The notes beneath the pieces were generated by a model, which was given only the letters and a program-made list of their open reading frames with translations, was not told the DNA's origin and ran no database searches. Made by a program: the position numbers and the translations under genes. From Klenkia brasiliensis (GTDB lineage Bacteria; Actinomycetota; Actinomycetes; Mycobacteriales; Geodermatophilaceae), in the NCBI RefSeq assembly GCF_900100695.1, contig NZ_FNCF01000009.1:62001-126000 (forward strand): a stretch of DNA of 64,000 bases, in the 5' to 3' direction. Of this stretch, positions 16,960 through 24,794 are shown piece by piece (within the stretch, counting starts at the first letter, position 1; each line of letters begins with the position of its first letter).

Positions 16960-17667
16960 GTGGCACGAGCGGTGCGGACGGCGGTCGTGGCGGTGGCCGT
17001 GCTGGCGACGACGGCGGGCTGCGGCCTGGGTGCGGCGCTCGGCCAGGCACCGGCCACCACGTCGGCCGCGGCCGACCCCGGCACGGTGGCCGCGGCGACC
17101 TCGCCCGCGCCCCCGACCGCGGCACGCGGACCGGTGCAGGTCGCCGCCCTCCCGCTCGGCGGACGCGCCGGGTCCGACCAGCTCACCGTGACCGTCGGGC
17201 CGGTGCAGACCGGTCTGGTCCCGCCGATGCCGAACTGGCCCGAGAGCTGCCGCGTCGACTACGCCGCGCTGCAGTACGTCCCGGTCACGCTGGGGTACGG
17301 GCGCGACGAGCTGGCCGGGCACCTGACGGTGTCGACCACCGCCGCCACCCCCGCCGACGTCGGCCCGATCGGGGTGTTCTTCGACGGGGCGGCGCAGCCG
17401 TACTGCCAGGACGACCCGCCGTTCCAGCCGGTCGACACGTTCTGGTCGCACCAGAGCGACAACCGGGTCACCGCCTACGTCGTGCTGCAGGACGCCGTCA
17501 CCCCGGCGACCCCGCAGGGCCGGGCCGACGTGTTCGGCACCCTCGACATCCGCATCGACCACCTGCGGGTGCACTCCGGGGGCGACGTGCCCTACACCCC
17601 GGGGACGCCGACCGTCGGCGCGCTGTGCCCGGACGACGCCGACGCGGTCTGCGTGCCCCTGCCCTGA
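16960..17667 (+). CDS. Predicted secreted lipoprotein, hypothetical
   Basis: A 235-residue protein with a lipoprotein signal: a basic N terminus (VARAVRTA), a hydrophobic core (VVAVAVLATT) and a lipobox-like TAGC with the lipidated Cys at residue 21. An Ala/Thr/Pro-rich linker (about 28-52) leads to a globular domain with four further cysteines (ESCR, PYCQ, ALCP, AVCV) that could form disulfides outside the cell. GTG at 16960, preceded by a GGGGGA purine run. No family recognised. Divergent from the GGDEF-EAL gene. Confidence 0.75.
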   Translation: MARAVRTAVVAVAVLATTAGCGLGAALGQAPATTSAAADPGTVAAATSPAPPTAARGPVQVAALPLGGRAGSDQLTVTVGPVQTGLVPPMPNWPESCRVDYAALQYVPVTLGYGRDELAGHLTVSTTAATPADVGPIGVFFDGAAQPYCQDDPPFQPVDTFWSHQSDNRVTAYVVLQDAVTPATPQGRADVFGTLDIRIDHLRVHSGGDVPYTPGTPTVGALCPDDADAVCVPLP

Positions 17668-17683
17668 CCGCCAGACTGGGGCG

Positions 17684-18403
17684 GTGACCGACCTCCGCTT
17701 CTGGTTCGACCCGGTCTGCCCCTTCGCCTGGCTGACCAGCCGGTGGGTCGAGGAGGTGGCCCGGCAGCGTGCGTACGGCGTGGAGTGGCGCTTCATCTCG
17801 CTGCGGCTGCTCAACGCCCACGTCGACTACGCCAGCCACTTCCCGCCCGAGTACGAGGCCGGGCACACCGCGGGCCTGCGGCTGCTGCGGGTGGCCGCCC
17901 GGGTCCGCGACGAGCACGGCGACGACGGCGTCGGCCGGTTCTACACCGCGGTGGGGCACGGCATCCACGACGCCGAGCCCACCGGCGGCACCCCCGGCCA
18001 CGACCGCCGCGGCACCCGGGAGTTCCTCGAGCCGGTGCTGGCCGACCTCGGCTGGTCGGCCGACCTCGCCGACGCCCTGGACGACGACACCCGGGACGCC
18101 GTCGTGCAGGCCGAGACCGACGAGGCGCTGGCCCTGGCCGGCAAGGACGTCGGCACCCCCGTCCTGCAGTTCGCCCCGCCGGACGGGCTGGCCTTCTTCG
18201 GCCCGGTCATCAGCCGGCTGCCCGCGCCCGAGGACGCCGTCGCCCTGTGGGACCACGTCATCGGCCTGGCCTCCTTCCCCGGGTTCACCGAGCTGAAGCG
18301 GTCGCTGCGCGAGCGGCCCCAGCTGCGCAGCTTCGGCGTCGCCCCGGGCGAGGTGGGGGAGACCGAGGACTGGCACGGCGGCAGCCGCCGGCAGAAGCGC
18401 TGA
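17684..18403 (+). CDS. DsbA-fold protein, mycothiol-dependent nitroreductase (Rv2466c) family
   Basis: A 239-residue thioredoxin-fold protein with a DsbA-like helical insertion. The start FWFDPVCPFAWLTSRW matches the Rv2466c/mycoredoxin-type family, which uses mycothiol. Here the active site reads CPFA (Cys12, Ala15) instead of the two-cysteine CPWC of Rv2466c, so only the nucleophilic cysteine remains and the resolving one is missing. The conserved-looking GTPVLQF segment is the cis-proline region. GTG start at 17684. It may act with mycothiol as resolving thiol. Confidence 0.85.
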   Translation: MTDLRFWFDPVCPFAWLTSRWVEEVARQRAYGVEWRFISLRLLNAHVDYASHFPPEYEAGHTAGLRLLRVAARVRDEHGDDGVGRFYTAVGHGIHDAEPTGGTPGHDRRGTREFLEPVLADLGWSADLADALDDDTRDAVVQAETDEALALAGKDVGTPVLQFAPPDGLAFFGPVISRLPAPEDAVALWDHVIGLASFPGFTELKRSLRERPQLRSFGVAPGEVGETEDWHGGSRRQKR

Positions 18404-18409
18404 CCGGCC

Positions 18410-19192
18410 TCAGCGCAGCTTGGCCACCTGCTCGTGCAGCACGGCCTTGACCCCGTCGGGCAGCACGGCGTTCACCCCGCCCACGACCTTGACCAGCGGC
18501 GAGGCGGCGTAGACCTTCCGCTTGCCGGCCAGCAGCGCCTCGACGCCCTCGCGGGCGACGTCGGCCGGGTCGTCCTTGGGCCCCTTGCCCATGAGGCTGC
18601 CCAGCAGGCCGGCGCGGGCGAAGAAGGCGGTGTCCACCGGGCCGGGCATCAGCGAGGTCACGGTGACGCCGGTGCCCGACAGCTCCCGCTGCAGCGCCTC
18701 GGCCCAGCTCTGCACGAAGGACTTCGAGGCGTTGTAGACCGCCTGGTGCGGGCCGGGCATGGTCGCCGCGATCGAGGACAGCACCAGCACCCGCCCGCGG
18801 GCCCGCTCGACCATGCCGGGCAGGAGCAGCCGGGCCAGGTGCACGGTGGACCGCACGTCGAGGTCGACCACCGACAGCACGTCGGCGACGTCCTGCTCGA
18901 CGAACGGACCGCCGACGCCGACCCCGGCGTCGAGCACCAGCACGTCCAGCGGCCGGTCCTCGACGGCGGCGGCGAGCTCCTCGACCGCCGAGCCGGTGCG
19001 CAGGTCGCCCACCACCTGCACGACGTCCACGCCGCGGCCGCCGGTGCGCCGGGCAGCCGCGGCCAGCCCCACCTCGTCCTCGGCGGCCAGGACGAGGTCG
19101 AACCCCTCCCGGGCGAGCCGGTCGGCGATCTCCCGGCCGATGCCGCTGGAGGCACCGGTGACCAGGGCGAGGGGGCGCGGTGGTGTCGTCAT
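18410..19192 (-). CDS. SDR-family oxidoreductase
   Basis: A classical short-chain dehydrogenase of 260 residues. TGASSGIG at 12-19 binds NAD(P), DAGVGVGG is the NNAG-equivalent strand, and SSIAATMPGPHQAVYNASK holds the catalytic Ser, Tyr and Lys. The C-terminal LMPGPVDTAFF and a basic VYAASPLVKVVGGVNAVLPDGVKA region resemble the DltE-like branch often annotated as a fatty-acyl or retinol-type dehydrogenase. ATG start at 19192. Substrate unknown. It ends 6 bp from the convergent Rv2466c-like gene. Confidence 0.88.
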   Translation of the reverse strand: MTTPPRPLALVTGASSGIGREIADRLAREGFDLVLAAEDEVGLAAAARRTGGRGVDVVQVVGDLRTGSAVEELAAAVEDRPLDVLVLDAGVGVGGPFVEQDVADVLSVVDLDVRSTVHLARLLLPGMVERARGRVLVLSSIAATMPGPHQAVYNASKSFVQSWAEALQRELSGTGVTVTSLMPGPVDTAFFARAGLLGSLMGKGPKDDPADVAREGVEALLAGKRKVYAASPLVKVVGGVNAVLPDGVKAVLHEQVAKLR

Positions 19193-19244
19193 GCCCCCGA
19201 CCTACCCGCCCGGTTGGCCCTCCCGGGCCAGGCCTGGCCCGCGG

Positions 19245-19314
19245 GGTGGCCGGACGTCGTGCACGGTGGCCGGCCGTTGCCCGGTGCGGCCACCGTCAGG
19301 GATGTCCGGCCACC
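19245..19314. repeat. Nested inverted repeat between two SDR genes
   Basis: An outer perfect 11-bp inverted repeat, GGTGGCCGGAC (19245-19255) and GTCCGGCCACC (19304-19314), encloses an inner perfect 9-bp one, ACGGTGGCC (19263-19271) and GGCCACCGT (19288-19296). It lies directly downstream of the SDR gene on the minus strand (stop at 19318) and upstream of the next SDR. It could be that gene's terminator, an operator for the downstream SDR, or both. Confidence 0.6.
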
Positions 19315-19317
19315 CGG

Positions 19318-20085
19318 TCAGCGCAGGTAGGAGGCGCCGTTCACGTCGAGGACGGCGCCGCTGCACCACAGGGCGTCGGGGCCGGTGAGGAACGCGACGG
19401 CGGCGGCGACCTCCGGCGGTTCGCCGACCCGGCCGAAGGGGCTCTGCGCGCGGATGCCGTCGCCCACCGGGCCGGCCAGCAGCGACGTCGCCATGTCGGT
19501 GGCCACGAAGCCCGGCGCCACCGCGCTGACCGCGATCCCGTGCCCGCCCAGCGCCAGGGCGAGGGACTGGGTGAGGGAGTGCACCGCGGCCTTGGACGCG
19601 CCGTAGGCCATCGCCTGCGGCTCGCCGCGGTAGGCCCCGCGCGACCCGACGGTGACGACCCGGCCGCCGTCCGGTCCCTCGGGTCGGTCGAGCAGGTGCC
19701 GCACGACCTGCCAGCTGACGTTCGCGGTGCCGACCACGTTGACCGACAGGATCCGCTGCCAGGACGCCTGCCACTGCTCGTAGGTCGACTCCTCGATGAC
19801 CAGCGGGTCGTGCGCGGCGGCGTTGTTGACCAGCACGTCCACCCCGCCCAGGCCGGCGACGGCATCGGCGACCAGGGCGGCGACGGCGGCCGGGTCGGCG
19901 AGGTCCCCGGTGACGAGCACGTGGCCCTCGCCGGGCAGGGCGGCGAGCACCTCGCGGGCGGCCTCGACGTTGCGCCCGGCGTGCACGGCGACGGCGTCGC
20001 CCCGGGCGGCCAGCGTGTGCGCGATCGCGGCGCCGATGCCGCGGGAGGAACCGGTGACCAGGGAACGGGTGCGGGTCGTCACCAC
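19318..20085 (-). CDS. SDR-family oxidoreductase (FabG-like)
   Basis: A 255-residue classical SDR. TGSSRGIG (11-18) is the cofactor motif, NNAAAHD the structural strand, VGSRGAYRGEPQAMAYGASK the Ser-Tyr-Lys active site, and VAPGFVATDMA the substrate loop. It resembles 3-oxoacyl-ACP reductases but is not beside fatty-acid-synthesis genes, so the true substrate is open. GTG start at 20085; a second in-frame GTG follows immediately. The long paired sequence downstream (19245-19314) is noted separately. Confidence 0.88.
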   Translation of the reverse strand: MVTTRTRSLVTGSSRGIGAAIAHTLAARGDAVAVHAGRNVEAAREVLAALPGEGHVLVTGDLADPAAVAALVADAVAGLGGVDVLVNNAAAHDPLVIEESTYEQWQASWQRILSVNVVGTANVSWQVVRHLLDRPEGPDGGRVVTVGSRGAYRGEPQAMAYGASKAAVHSLTQSLALALGGHGIAVSAVAPGFVATDMATSLLAGPVGDGIRAQSPFGRVGEPPEVAAAVAFLTGPDALWCSGAVLDVNGASYLR

Positions 20086-20112
20086 CGCACCGTAGCCGCG
20101 GGCCGGCGGGGG

Positions 20113-20346
20113 TCAGCCGGGGTGCACGGTGAACAGGTCGCCGGGCTGGCAGCCCAGGGCGTCGCAGACCGCGGTCAGCGTGCTGAACCGCACCGCCCGG
20201 GCGCGGTCGTTCTTCAGCACCGACAGGTTGACGGTGGAGACGCCGGTGCGCGCGGACAGCTCCACGAGGGTCATGCCCCGGGCACCCAGCAACCGGTCCA
20301 GGTGGCAGGTCACCCGGTGCGGGCGGTCGTCGTCGGCCGCGCTCAC
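20113..20346 (-). CDS. XRE-family helix-turn-helix regulator, Cro/C1 type
   Basis: A 77-residue DNA-binding protein that is almost only an HTH domain: MTLVELSARTGVSTVNLSVL, then STLTAVCDALGCQPGDLF. The closest family type is the YozG/YdaS-like small regulators that accompany DUF2975 membrane proteins. The GTG start at 20346 overlaps the stop of the DUF2975 gene by 4 bp, so both are made from one transcript. It probably represses its own operon; see the palindrome at 20984-20998. Confidence 0.88.
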   Translation of the reverse strand: MSAADDDRPHRVTCHLDRLLGARGMTLVELSARTGVSTVNLSVLKNDRARAVRFSTLTAVCDALGCQPGDLFTVHPG

Positions 20347-20957
20347 ACGAGCCCGGCGACGTCGTGGGCCTGCCGGGCGCCGCGCCGGAACACCTCCGCG
20401 ACGGCCAGCACGAGCAGCAGGCCGAACCAGGTGACCACCAGCGACGCCGTGCTGTCGGCGGGGTCCAGGCCGGCCGGGGCACCCGCCGCGGCGAGCACCC
20501 GGACCGACGCGAGGTGCACCACCCACGGGGCGAGGTAGCTGCCGACCACCCACAGCGCGGCGACGGAGGCCAGCGCCCTCGCGTTCCCCGGACGGAACGG
20601 GTCGGCCGACCCGAGGCTCCAGGAGACGCGGGCGAGGGCGAGCGCGGCCAGCGCCGCGCAGACCCACGGCAGCACGGTGCCCAGGACCACCAGCAGCCGG
20701 ACGCCGAGGGGCAGGTCGTCGGTGTTCACCGACACCGGGATCCGGTACCCGGCGAGGCCCAGCCCGTCGGGGAGCGCCAGGGACTCGTCGAGCTGCAGCC
20801 GCACGCGGTCGGACAGGGCAGCCGATGCGGTCACCGACCCCGTGGCGACGGTCTGCCCCACCAGGTGGACCGTGCCCGCCACCGCCAGGACGGCCCCGCC
20901 GACGAGCGCGAGCGAGAGGGTGCGGGAGGTGCGCGGTCCCAGCAGGGGGCGGGTCAT
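20343..20957 (-). CDS. DUF2975 membrane protein
   Basis: A 204-residue protein with about four membrane segments: LSLALVGGAVLAVAGTVHLVG, LLVVLGTVLPWVCAALAALALA, ALASVAALWVVGSYLAPWVV, and SLVVTWFGLLLVLAVAEVF. The motif SADPFRPGNARAL between segments two and three is typical of DUF2975. These proteins are usually encoded with a small XRE regulator, as here; their biochemical role is unknown. ATG start at 20957. Confidence 0.85.
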   Translation of the reverse strand: MTRPLLGPRTSRTLSLALVGGAVLAVAGTVHLVGQTVATGSVTASAALSDRVRLQLDESLALPDGLGLAGYRIPVSVNTDDLPLGVRLLVVLGTVLPWVCAALAALALARVSWSLGSADPFRPGNARALASVAALWVVGSYLAPWVVHLASVRVLAAAGAPAGLDPADSTASLVVTWFGLLLVLAVAEVFRRGARQAHDVAGLV

Positions 20958-20983
20958 GCGGGCACCGTAACGACAGTCGATAC

Positions 20984-20998
20984 CAACGACAAGCGTTG
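20984..20998. promoter_or_regulatory. Palindromic operator candidate for the DUF2975-XRE operon
   Basis: CAACG at 20984-20988, five spacer bases, CGTTG at 20994-20998: a perfect 15-bp palindrome 26 bp upstream of the DUF2975 start, in a short AT-richer stretch. Position and symmetry suit binding by a dimer of the XRE protein encoded in the operon. Confidence 0.5.
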
Positions 20999-21037
20999 TG
21001 CTGCCGGTGGGGCCGGGGGAGTCCCGGCCCCACCGGC

Positions 21038-21451
21038 TCAGCTGGCGTGCGCGGGGCGGTGCGGGTGGCCCTCGACGGCCACGACGATCGCCTCCTGCGT
21101 GCTGCGGGCGACGATCATCTCCACCGGCTCGGTGTCGCTGGCGTTCTGCTCCCAGTGCACGATGCCCGGCGGGATGAACACGAAGTCCCCGGCCCGGGCC
21201 TCCCGGACGTCGTCGAGCTCCTCGCCGACCCACCAGCGGGTCACCCCGCTGATCACGAAGATCGCGGTCTCGGACTCACCGTGGTGGTGCACGCCGGTCT
21301 TGCCGCCCGGCTCCAGCACGGCGTAGCCCATCCACAGCTCCGACGACCCGGTCTTGTCCGCGCAGACCGCGGCGAACCGCTGCAGGCCCGGGGTCTGCGC
21401 GGTGCGGGTGTCGCGCTCCTCGGGCCCGATGACCCGGACGTCCAGGGCCAT
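21038..21451 (-). CDS. Cupin-domain protein
   Basis: A 137-residue single-domain cupin. The first motif, GKTGVHHHGESETAIFVISG, supplies two or three His and a Glu metal ligand; the second, GDFVFIPPGIVHWEQN, supplies the last His. It may be a metal-dependent isomerase/dioxygenase or a small-molecule sensor. Its ATG (21451) shares one base with the stop of the upstream monooxygenase gene, so they form an operon. The role is probably linked to the neighbouring monooxygenase. Confidence 0.85.
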   Translation of the reverse strand: MALDVRVIGPEERDTRTAQTPGLQRFAAVCADKTGSSELWMGYAVLEPGGKTGVHHHGESETAIFVISGVTRWWVGEELDDVREARAGDFVFIPPGIVHWEQNASDTEPVEMIVARSTQEAIVVAVEGHPHRPAHAS

Positions 21452-21771
21452 CAGGCGATCCGCTTGAGCCGGGTGATGGTCAGACCGTTCTCGTCCAGCA
21501 GCTCCTCGATGCGGCCGGCGAACTCGACCAGGTGCGGAGTGGCCAGGTGCGCGTCCAGGTGCGCCGGGGTCTCCCAGTTCTCGTAGAAGAAGAAGGTGCC
21601 CGGCTCCTCGACGGCCTCGTGCAGGTCGTAGTTGACGTACCCCTCCTCCTTGCTCGTCGGCTCGATCAGGTCCTGCAGGCCGGCCCGGAGCTCGTCGGCC
21701 TTGCCGGGGGCGGCCTTCATGTAGGCGATCACGGTGAGGAGGTCACGGCGGTCGTCGGTGGGGGTGGGCAT
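21451..21771 (-). CDS. Antibiotic-biosynthesis-monooxygenase (ABM) domain protein
   Basis: A 106-residue ferredoxin-like alpha/beta protein: LLTVIAYMKAAPGKADELRAGL at the start, EEGYVNYDLHEAVEEPGTFFFYENW in the middle, and AHLATPHLVEF at the end, as in YgiN-type quinol monooxygenases. These act as dimers without cofactor on quinols or polyaromatics, but many members have no known substrate. ATG at 21771. It is followed by the cupin gene with a 1-bp overlap. Confidence 0.85.
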   Translation of the reverse strand: MPTPTDDRRDLLTVIAYMKAAPGKADELRAGLQDLIEPTSKEEGYVNYDLHEAVEEPGTFFFYENWETPAHLDAHLATPHLVEFAGRIEELLDENGLTITRLKRIA

Positions 21772-21848
21772 CGCGGGCTCCAGTGCTCGGCGGTGTGGTC
21801 GGCACCACCTCACCGCCCCGCCCGGACGTGCACAACCGGACGGGTGTC

Positions 21849-22328
21849 TCAGTTCTGCGACACGGTGCCCTGCTCGGCGATCTGCTTGATCGCCGCGAGC
21901 GTGGCGGGGATGCCGGAGCGGGCGGCCTGCTGCCGGGTGTCGATCTCCCGCTGGGCGTCGGGGCCGTACTTCTCGGCCATGAACTGCTGCCCGGCGTCGA
22001 GGAACTCCCACGACTCGGTCAGCCGGGTGCCGCCCTCGACCGGCTCCAGGTCGTAGCGCCACAGCACCTTGCGCTCGTTCACGCTCCACGCGAACGCCTG
22101 CGGCCGCTGCGCCTCCTCCACCCGCGACCGGGTCTCCCAGGTGCGCTCGGGGGTCTCCTGGCGGCCGCCGAAGTGGTCCCCGACCGCACCGGTGGCGCCC
22201 GGCTCCCACCAGCACGCGCGGCACTGCGGGCTCCACTCGCCGGTGCGGGTGACGTCGGAGACCAGGTCGTAGACCTCCTCGGGCGAGGCGGCGACGACGA
22301 TCGAGTCGGACAGCGTCAGGCTGGTCAT
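21849..22328 (-). CDS. SRPBCC-family (START-like) protein
   Basis: A 159-residue helix-grip protein of the polyketide-cyclase/dehydrase type: SIVVAASPEEVYDLVSDVTRTGEWSP at the N terminus, then a long hydrophobic pocket-forming set of strands and a C-terminal helix. It probably binds a hydrophobic ligand; catalysis is not evident. ATG at 22328 overlaps the BKACE stop by 4 bp, so it is cotranscribed downstream of that gene. Confidence 0.85.
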   Translation of the reverse strand: MTSLTLSDSIVVAASPEEVYDLVSDVTRTGEWSPQCRACWWEPGATGAVGDHFGGRQETPERTWETRSRVEEAQRPQAFAWSVNERKVLWRYDLEPVEGGTRLTESWEFLDAGQQFMAEKYGPDAQREIDTRQQAARSGIPATLAAIKQIAEQGTVSQN

Positions 22329-23197
22329 GCCCCGAGTGTGGCGGCCCGGACCTCGGCCGGCGTGGCCACCCTCCGCCCGGCTGCCCCGATGCGGGCGACG
22401 GCGGCCGTGACGAGCTCCACGTTGGTCCGCCGGCAGCCCAGCGGGGCGTCCTCCAGACCCACGCGCACGTGCCCGCCGCGCTCGACCGCGACGTCGGCCA
22501 GCTCGCCCAGCTCGACCCCGAGCCCGGCCACCATCCACGGGGCGCCGGGGTCGCACAGCTCCAGCAGCCGCAGGTGGGCGTCCAGCGCCCACTCCGCCGG
22601 CGGGAAGCCGAAGCCGAAGGTGTCGCTGAACATGAACCGGTGCACCGGCCGCGGTGCGTCGGGGCGGCGGAGCAGCGCGCCGAGCCGGGTGAAGCCGGGC
22701 TCGTAGACCGCGAAGGCCGGCACCAGCCCGTGCCGGGCGCAGACCTCCAGCCCGGCGCGGACGTCGGCGGCCCCGTTCGCGTACAGGAACCCGTCGCCGC
22801 CGGCCGCGAGCTCCTCGGCGGTGGCCACGACCAGCGAGCCGGGGTCGACGACGGCCCACTCGGCCAACCCCGCGGCGGCCAGCCGGTCGACCACCGCGTA
22901 GCGCTCCCGCCCGGCCGCGGCGTCGGCGGCCGGGACCGGGCCCATCGGCACGGTGGGGTAGCAGACGGCGTCGCGGGCGGACCGGACCGCCTCCAGCACC
23001 GGGGCGTACAGCTCGTAGGCCTCGCGCGGCCGGCCCGCGTCGTCGAACGAGTGCAGGTGCACCACGGCGGCGCCGGCGTCGATGCAGGCGACCGCCTCGG
23101 CCACCAGCTGCTCGGTGGTGACCGGGGCGAGCGGCTGCCGCGCGGTGCCCCAGGTGCCGTTGAGCGCGACCTCCACCCAGACGGGGGCCGCGCTCAC
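22325..23197 (-). CDS. BKACE-family beta-keto acid cleavage enzyme
   Basis: A 290-residue TIM-barrel protein of the 3-keto-5-aminohexanoate cleavage enzyme (Kce/DUF849) family. VEVALNGTWG at the N terminus, VVHLHSFDDAGR (zinc-ligand His pair of HLH type) and VRVGLEDAPLGCRRTN near the C terminus are the usual landmarks. The family splits a beta-keto acid with acetyl-CoA to acetoacetate plus an acyl-CoA. The middle is more variable than in Kce, so the substrate differs. GTG at 23197, 4 bp before the ndh stop on the same strand. Confidence 0.83.
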   Translation of the reverse strand: MSAAPVWVEVALNGTWGTARQPLAPVTTEQLVAEAVACIDAGAAVVHLHSFDDAGRPREAYELYAPVLEAVRSARDAVCYPTVPMGPVPAADAAAGRERYAVVDRLAAAGLAEWAVVDPGSLVVATAEELAAGGDGFLYANGAADVRAGLEVCARHGLVPAFAVYEPGFTRLGALLRRPDAPRPVHRFMFSDTFGFGFPPAEWALDAHLRLLELCDPGAPWMVAGLGVELGELADVAVERGGHVRVGLEDAPLGCRRTNVELVTAAVARIGAAGRRVATPAEVRAATLGA

Positions 23198-23201
23198 CGG
23201 G

Positions 23202-24662
23202 TCAGGCGACGGTGCGGTCGGCGGTGCGCTGCGCGGGGTGCTCGGTCACCGGGTCGCCGGTGTCGACCGGGTCGGCGGCCGAGCCGTGCAGGCCGCCGGT
23301 CTGCGCGACCTCGAAGTCGGGGCCGAGCTTCTCCAGCGCCAGCCGGCCGTAGACCTGCTGCTGGGTGGCCACCCGCTGGGCGCGGCCCTTGCCGAGGAAG
23401 GAGACGATCCAGCTGAAGGTGGTGGTGAAGCGGCTCTTGAAGCCGACGATGTAGACCAGGTGGACCAGCAGCCACATGGCCCAGGCCAGGAAGCCGGTGA
23501 CCTTGATCTTGCCGAGGTCGGCGACGGCCTTGTAGCGGCTGATGGTGGCCATCGAGCCCTTGTCGAAGTATTCGAACTTCTCCTTGTGCCGGCGGCCCTC
23601 GACGGTGGCGGCGATGCGGTCGGCGGCGAACCGGCCGCCCTGGATGGCCACCTGGGCCACGCCGGGCAGCTTGTCCAGGCTCATCATGTCCCCGACCACG
23701 AAGACCTCGGGGTGCCCGGGCAGGGTCAGGTCGGGCTGCACCTCGACCCGGCCGGCGCGGTCGACGGTGACGTCGCACTGCTGGGCCAGCAGTGCGCCCA
23801 GCGGGCTGGCCTGCACGCCGGCGGCCCAGATCTTGGTGGCCGCGGTGATCCGGCGGGTGGTGTCGCCCTCCTTGACGTCCAGGCCGTTGGCGTCCAGGCC
23901 GGTGACCATGGCCCCGAGCTGGATCTCCACGCCGATGTCGCGCAGCTGCTTGGCGGCGTTGTCCTGCAGCTTGGGGGCGAAGGGCGGCAGCACCACGGGG
24001 GCGGCGTCGAGCAGGATGACCCGGGCGGACTTCGGGTCGATGTTGCGGAAGTTGTTCTTCAGCGTGCGGCGGGCCAGCTCGGCGATCTGGCCGGCCATCT
24101 CCACCCCGGTCGGGCCGGCGCCGACGACGACGAAGGTCAGCAGCCGGTCGATCTCGGCCGGGTCGGTGGCGGCCTCGGCCATCTCGAAGGCGCCCAGGAT
24201 GCGCCCGCGCAGCTCCAGGGCGTCGTCGACGGTCTTCATGCCCGGCGCGAACTGGGAGAACTGGCTGTTGCCGAAGTAGGACTGCCCGGCGCCCGCGGCC
24301 ACGATCAGGTGGTCGTAGGAGAACGTGGACTCCCGGCCCAGCAACCACGAGGTGACGGTGTGGTCGGCCAGGTCGATGTCGACGACCTCGCCCAGGATCA
24401 CCGTGACGTTCTTCTGCTTCTTCAGGATGTCGCGGGTCGGCGGGGCGATCTCGCCCTCGCTGATGATCCCGGTGGCCACCTGGTACAGCAGCGGCTGGAA
24501 CAGGTGCTGCCCGGTCTTGGCGATGAGGGTGATGTCGACGTCGGCCTTGCGCAGCCGCTGGGCGGCGAACAGGCCACCGAAGCCGGAGCCGATGATGACC
24601 ACCCGCGGACGGCGGCCGGCGGTCGGGTTCGTGGTCACAGCAGCAGCTCCGGATGTCGTCAT
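23202..24662 (-). CDS. ndh: Type II NADH:quinone oxidoreductase
   Basis: A 486-residue membrane-attached flavoprotein. VVIIGSGFGGLFAAQRL binds FAD, TFVVVGAGPTGVEMAGQ binds NADH, and VFVVGDMMSLDKLPGVAQVA is the second FAD contact followed by the quinone-site region (AIQGGRFAAD). A C-terminal amphipathic/hydrophobic segment, AWAMWLLVHLVYIVGF, is the usual anchor of Ndh. ATG at 24662 is chosen because the family-like sequence begins soon after; upstream in-frame sequence is arginine-rich. It feeds electrons to menaquinone without proton pumping. It appears to be the main Ndh of the two in the window. Confidence 0.92.
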   Translation of the reverse strand: MTTSGAAAVTTNPTAGRRPRVVIIGSGFGGLFAAQRLRKADVDITLIAKTGQHLFQPLLYQVATGIISEGEIAPPTRDILKKQKNVTVILGEVVDIDLADHTVTSWLLGRESTFSYDHLIVAAGAGQSYFGNSQFSQFAPGMKTVDDALELRGRILGAFEMAEAATDPAEIDRLLTFVVVGAGPTGVEMAGQIAELARRTLKNNFRNIDPKSARVILLDAAPVVLPPFAPKLQDNAAKQLRDIGVEIQLGAMVTGLDANGLDVKEGDTTRRITAATKIWAAGVQASPLGALLAQQCDVTVDRAGRVEVQPDLTLPGHPEVFVVGDMMSLDKLPGVAQVAIQGGRFAADRIAATVEGRRHKEKFEYFDKGSMATISRYKAVADLGKIKVTGFLAWAMWLLVHLVYIVGFKSRFTTTFSWIVSFLGKGRAQRVATQQQVYGRLALEKLGPDFEVAQTGGLHGSAADPVDTGDPVTEHPAQRTADRTVA

Positions 24663-24751
24663 GATGTCTTCATCGTCCCACGGACGCCGTCCTCCAGCCG
24701 GGCCGGCCACCGGCTCCCGCCGGTGCGCCGGTGCGACGTCGAGCACAGCCT

Positions 24752-24787
24752 CCACCCAGGGCGGCGGGGCGCGCCAGCCCTGGGTGG
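24752..24787 (-). terminator. Hairpin terminator after the DoxX-like gene
   Basis: Perfect 11-bp inverted repeat: CCACCCAGGGC (24752-24762) and GCCCTGGGTGG (24777-24787), 14-base loop. It lies 8 bp past the stop of the minus-strand DoxX-like gene. There is no T-tract. Confidence 0.65.
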
Positions 24788-24794
24788 CGGGAGG

